Of a stretch of 50,000 nucleotides of DNA, positions 43,541-50,000 are shown piece by piece (the first letter of the stretch is position 1; the number at the start of each line of letters is the position of its first letter). The position numbers were made by a program, and so were the translations under genes. The notes beneath the pieces were generated by a model. That model did not search any database. It was not told where the DNA came from and was given only the letters and a program-made list of their open reading frames with translations. Location of the stretch: the NCBI RefSeq assembly GCF_017744255.1, contig NZ_JAGHQP010000011.1:1-50000 (forward strand), written 5' to 3'. This DNA is from Brevundimonas sp. A19_0 (GTDB taxonomy: Bacteria; Pseudomonadota; Alphaproteobacteria; Caulobacterales; Caulobacteraceae).

Positions 43541-44020
43541 TCAGACTCCGTCGCTCGACGTCTGGCCAGCGTCATGGCCCACAGCGGCGGTCCGCCGCGC
43601 CTTCGCAGCAGCGATGCCCCTGCGAACCCGGCGACCATGATGGCGCGACAGTTCTTCAGACATGGCCGACCGGATCAGCCATTCCAGACGGTGCATCCGG
43701 CCGAGGGCGATATCGACGGCTTCGATGCCAAGGTCTTCCAGACGCCCCACGACTTGGGGAATGTCCCAAGGCGAAGTGCAAACGAGCCTGAAGTCCGCCA
43801 CAACGACATCGAATTCGTTGCGGTTCGCTGCGGCCATCAAATCGATCAGCGAGCCAGGGCTCGGGCGGCCAGGGCGTTGCTTGCTAGGAGCAGTGGCGGT
43901 GAAGATGGCAACGACATCTCCGGTTTTTTCTGCGACCAAACGAGTGAGGTTCTTGTCGGCATGGTGCTGAGCCGATGAATAGCAGAGGGCCACGCGCTTG
44001 CGCGTCGGTCGAATGAGCAT
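43541..44020 (-). CDS. Second degenerate resolvase-fold protein
   Basis: 159 residues with the outline of a resolvase catalytic domain: 'RVALCYSSAQHH', 'RPGRPSPGSLIDLMAAANRNEFDVVVADFRLVCTS', 'LEDLGIEAVDIALG', then a helix-rich tail 'SEELSRHHGRRVRRGIAAAKARR'. The YxRxS motif reads CYSSAQ (Arg and Ser lost) and the DRLSRD motif reads DFRLVCT (second Arg lost). Unlikely to cut DNA. Fifth gene of the operon starting at 44973. Confidence 0.75.
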   Translation of the reverse strand: MLIRPTRKRVALCYSSAQHHADKNLTRLVAEKTGDVVAIFTATAPSKQRPGRPSPGSLIDLMAAANRNEFDVVVADFRLVCTSPWDIPQVVGRLEDLGIEAVDIALGRMHRLEWLIRSAMSEELSRHHGRRVRRGIAAAKARRTAAVGHDAGQTSSDGV

Positions 44021-44044
44021 TTCTCTTTTCCTTTCCTTAGGGCG

Positions 44045-44215
44045 TTACCGGCGCGGGCGCGGGCTGATTGAGGTGATGTGGAAGCGATCCGGATCGCCGT
44101 CCTCGTCGGCCGCGATCGTCACTTCGAATTCATCGGTCGACAGAAGGTCAGGCGACTTGACGGTCTGGTTCGAGGGAGGGAGCTCGTGGGGCGGCTCGGG
44201 GGTCTTCTGGGACAT
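44045..44215 (-). CDS. 56-residue acidic protein of unknown function
   Basis: Begins MSQKTPEPPHELPPSNQ, then an acidic segment 'LLSTDEFEVTIAADEDGD' and a basic end RPRR. Probably disordered at the start. Located 24 bp before the 159-residue gene in the same direction. No ribosome site is clear, so the start is uncertain. Confidence 0.45.
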   Translation of the reverse strand: MSQKTPEPPHELPPSNQTVKSPDLLSTDEFEVTIAADEDGDPDRFHITSISPRPRR

Positions 44216-44259
44216 GCTGAGGGCCTGGGTTGAGTGAGTGAGGGAGGCGGACAAGGCTG

Positions 44260-44484
44260 CTAGTGGGGCAGGCCGTATGCGCGGAACGTCGTCACGTGCA
44301 GATGGCAGCCGGTATCGTCGCAGACGATGTTGAGCAGAGTGTCGCCGCCGCAAACCTCCGACAGGCGGGCGTGGAGCCCGATCACCTCGGCCAGGTCGTG
44401 ACGCTCCTGGAACTCGCTGACGATGGCGCGGATCAAGGGCGTCAGCGGGGGCTGGTAGTCCGGATGGGGGTAGTGGTCGTTCAT
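44260..44484 (-). CDS. 74-residue protein of unknown function
   Basis: Starts MNDHYPHPDYQPP; helical middle 'TPLIRAIVSEFQERHDLAEVIGLHARLSEVCGG' and 'NIVCDDTGCHLHVTTF' with three cysteines. AAAGGTT precedes ATG 44484. Part of the recombinase operon; I do not recognise a family. Confidence 0.6.
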   Translation of the reverse strand: MNDHYPHPDYQPPLTPLIRAIVSEFQERHDLAEVIGLHARLSEVCGGDTLLNIVCDDTGCHLHVTTFRAYGLPH

Positions 44485-44561
44485 GAGGAACCTTTCAGGC
44501 ATGGGGGCGCATTCGGACCCGAGGGTCCGTCAAGCAGATGAGTTTTCGGATTGGGCTGGCA

Positions 44562-44741
44562 CTAGCCGTTGTTGATCAGACGACGGACCAGGCAGCGGAT
44601 CAGGGGTTCGAGGGCGGGATGCAGGCCAATGACGGCCTCGCGCGCATCGCTCCCAGGTTGGGCGGCCGTTCCACGCCAACGGCTGCGGCGCCCCGGGGGA
44701 TAGGCGAGGCAGATCGCCTGGTTAGTCGTTGACGTCGACAA
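44562..44741 (-). CDS. Possible 59-residue protein with TTG start
   Basis: A frame from TTG 44741 to TAG 44562, overlapping the end of the 83-residue gene by 20 bp. The C-terminal half 'DAREAVIGLHPALEPLIRCLVRRLINNG' looks like real helical protein and fills an otherwise empty 240-bp gap in the operon. Start codon and ribosome site are unconvincing, so this is tentative. Confidence 0.4.
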   Translation of the reverse strand: MSTSTTNQAICLAYPPGRRSRWRGTAAQPGSDAREAVIGLHPALEPLIRCLVRRLINNG

Positions 44742-44973
44742 CGTAGTCGATCCGGTTCGCCGGGATGAGGATGGCGCGCCCAGGAACGTGGTCGTCTTCC
44801 GGCGTGTCTACCACTCCGAGGAGGAAGCGATCACGGGTGAGTTGACGCGCCATATCCTCGAAGTCGTCCGCCACGACCTTCAAATTGATTCGGCGGCCGC
44901 CCGAAATATGGACTTGGGCCAAGCGATGCTGGTGCATGGCAACGGCTTGGTAGGTGGGGTCGTGAACACGCAT
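44722..44973 (-). CDS. 83-residue protein, first gene of the recombinase operon
   Basis: Small, probably cytoplasmic protein: 'MRVHDPTYQAVAMHQHRLAQVHISGGRRINLKVVADD' (described over two parts) then 'GRAILIPANRIDYVVDVND'. AAGGA lies 7 nt before ATG 44973 and a good promoter lies just upstream. No family recognised. Confidence 0.65.
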   Translation of the reverse strand: MRVHDPTYQAVAMHQHRLAQVHISGGRRINLKVVADDFEDMARQLTRDRFLLGVVDTPEDDHVPGRAILIPANRIDYVVDVND

Positions 44974-44995
44974 AACGTCATCCTTATTTTTGGGA

Positions 44996-45051
44996 ACGTC
45001 ATTCTAAATAACGAGCGCAACACCCCTTGTCAAGCACGCCGTTCTCAATAA
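44996..45051 (-). promoter_or_regulatory. Promoter and twin operator of the recombinase operon
   Basis: On the minus strand TTGACA (45033-45028), 17 nt, TATTTA (45010-45005). Two 16-bp boxes read on the plus strand, ACGCCGTTCTCAATAA (45036-45051) and ACGTCATTCTAAATAA (44996-45011), 40 bp apart in the same orientation, flank the -35 and cover the -10. A third box is at 45758-45773. Confidence 0.7.
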
Positions 45052-45052
45052 A

Positions 45053-45733
45053 TCAGGGCCGCTTGCGCTTCCACGTCCTCGCGGGCGGAGGGTTCTCGAC
45101 CGCAAGCTTCAGCGCCAGCAGCACATCAATCCCGGCAGACCTGAGACCGGCCGCGCTCTTAACGGCAGTTCCAGGCAGGCCGAGAGGCGTGAATGTTTGC
45201 TGGGCGAAGAGTTGCGGGTCGGGCGATGGCACGCCCAACCAGATGCGGGCGAGCACGCAGTTACTGTAGACACTGATGTTGAAGGTGCGCGTTTCCACGA
45301 CCGCGCCCAACAACCCACTCGGAAAGATCAGCCGCCGCCCTTCCTCGGAAAGGCGCGTGCGATAGGTCTGCTCCCATCGCTGCAACTCGTCTGCATTCAT
45401 GATGCAGTGCTTCACCATTTCAGCAAACGGTTGACCCCAAACGTCCGCGAGAGGGCTCTGACTTATCCGCGCCGAAGAATCGTCCCAGGCGAGCGGCTGG
45501 AGTTCACGAGCCGCGGCTACCGCCGCAGGCCCCCCAGCGGGCGTCAACGCACCCAAGGTCGCCAGCAACAGCGTAGTGGCGTCGTCATAATCCATCTGAG
45601 CGGCGCCAAGCCCCGTCGTCTTGGAGTCAATCACCTCGGCATCACGCAGCACTCGCGCGAAATGGCTGATCATGGTCGCGGGACGATCATCATGCTCCGC
45701 AATCGCCTGAGCCAACCCTGGAAGACGCGCCAT
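45053..45733 (-). CDS. Putative winged-helix regulatory protein of the island
   Basis: 226 residues. The N-terminus 'MARLPGLAQAIAEHDDRPATMISHFARVLRDAEVI' followed by 'TGLGAAQMDYDDATTLLLATLGA' resembles a family of DNA-binding proteins found on alphaproteobacterial plasmids and islands. The rest has 'FAEMVKHCIMNADELQRWEQTYRTRL' and a basic end (RTWKRKRP). ATG 45739 is an alternative start. It lies between the operator boxes and is a candidate for the protein that binds them. Confidence 0.6.
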   Translation of the reverse strand: MARLPGLAQAIAEHDDRPATMISHFARVLRDAEVIDSKTTGLGAAQMDYDDATTLLLATLGALTPAGGPAAVAAARELQPLAWDDSSARISQSPLADVWGQPFAEMVKHCIMNADELQRWEQTYRTRLSEEGRRLIFPSGLLGAVVETRTFNISVYSNCVLARIWLGVPSPDPQLFAQQTFTPLGLPGTAVKSAAGLRSAGIDVLLALKLAVENPPPARTWKRKRP

Positions 45734-45757
45734 TCTCATTCTCGATGATTCTGATTT

Positions 45758-45773
45758 TAATTAAGAACGACGT
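45758..45773 (-). promoter_or_regulatory. Third copy of the 16-bp operator box
   Basis: ACGTCGTTCTTAATTA on the minus strand, in the 58-bp gap between the putative regulator (minus) and the integrase (plus). Twelve of 16 positions are the same in all three boxes. Confidence 0.6.
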
Positions 45774-45791
45774 ACCTTAGATTGCTCCTAC

Positions 45792-47450
<1,659 letters not shown>

Positions 47451-47530
47451 TCGAAGATGGAAAGGGAAGATGTGAAGGAAGAAGGTTCGAGACTGCCCGG
47501 AGGCAAAAGACCATTTCTGTGTGACGGGTA

Positions 47531-47648
47531 GACCCGGCAGCGACCTACTCTCCCGCGCCTTAAGACGAAGTACCATCGGCTCTGGAGGGCTTAACGACCG
47601 AGTTCGGAATGGGATCGGGTGGGGAACCTCCGACATAGCCACCGGGTC
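47531..47648 (-). rRNA. rrf: 5S ribosomal RNA
   Basis: About 118 nt. The ends pair (GACCCGGTGGC with GCTGCCGGGTC), and the conserved core 'CCCACCCGATCCCATTCCGAACTCGG' region (described, minus strand) and 'GATGGTACT' are present. Ends are placed by pairing and may be off by a base or two. Confidence 0.92.
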
Positions 47649-47726
47649 AACACGGCACACAGAAATGAGAAGACATCGTCGCGATTATTATCGGCAAGTA
47701 AAACCGAATGAGTTTTGCTGAGAAAC

Positions 47727-50000
<2,274 letters not shown>

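Noticed and set aside
44538..44732. Plus-strand 64-residue frame
   Set aside because: It is opposite the tentative 59-residue frame, against the direction of the operon, and has no ribosome site or promoter.

Overview
The window reads as chromosomal DNA of a GC-rich, aerobic alphaproteobacterium. A Caulobacterales member close to Brevundimonas is my best guess, inferred from gene content and style and not tested by alignment. Supporting signs are the rRNA order 23S-5S-tRNA-fMet, a fused-operon bc1 complex (petABC), a large TonB-dependent receptor locus, many ATGA start/stop overlaps, and short palindromic intergenic repeats.

Positions 1-13.5 kb are core genome: an exported DUF1579-like protein; the ubiquinol-cytochrome c reductase operon petA-petB-petC (minus strand) with an intrinsic terminator; trmL; an M19 dipeptidase; hemF; a small exported protein; a class I glutamine amidotransferase; an ABM-domain protein; rlmJ; a small exported protein; a type IB topoisomerase; a small membrane protein; and the threonine-degradation pair kbl-tdh. 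Three intergenic gaps carry paired palindromic repeats of two families.

Positions 13.5-27.2 kb hold a MliC/DUF4232-like lipoprotein and then a coherent uptake/catabolism locus. A seven-gene minus-strand operon runs TonB receptor, spinster-like MFS, type B carboxylesterase, acyl-CoA synthetase, TetR regulator, SDR and serine beta-lactamase-like hydrolase. Divergent to it are a degenerate M28-like protein and a second spinster-like MFS. The two promoters carry matching 20-bp operators exactly 2 nt upstream of TTGACA, followed at the same spacing by CCCTCT, so they are almost certainly co-regulated. The substrate is unknown; an ester or acyl compound is inferred.

Positions 27.27-47.40 kb form a genomic island of about 20.1 kb inserted in the 3' end of the initiator tRNA gene that follows the rRNA operon. 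A 23-bp direct copy of the tRNA 3' end lies at the far side, and 10-bp inverted repeats sit just inside each junction. The cargo is copper/heavy-metal resistance: copA-type ATPase with cueR, DUF4396 and DUF305 proteins, copZ, copC-copD, an NTF2-like protein, a DUF411 protein, an acyltransferase, a cnrYXH-like sensor/anti-sigma/ECF-sigma trio, and the multicopper oxidase operon copA-copB-copC-cysteine-rich peptide. Four CueR-type boxes tie this cargo together.

The right part of the island (40.9-45.0 kb) is an eight-gene minus-strand operon. It ends in a large serine recombinase preceded by two small resolvase-fold proteins that lack catalytic residues and by a 55-residue protein, all with touching or overlapping ends. 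A 16-bp operator motif occurs twice in its promoter and once in front of the neighbouring genes. A second large serine recombinase abuts the attachment site and its last codons are read from the tRNA gene.

From 47.37 kb to the end the minus strand holds tRNA-fMet, 5S rRNA and the 3' part of 23S rRNA.
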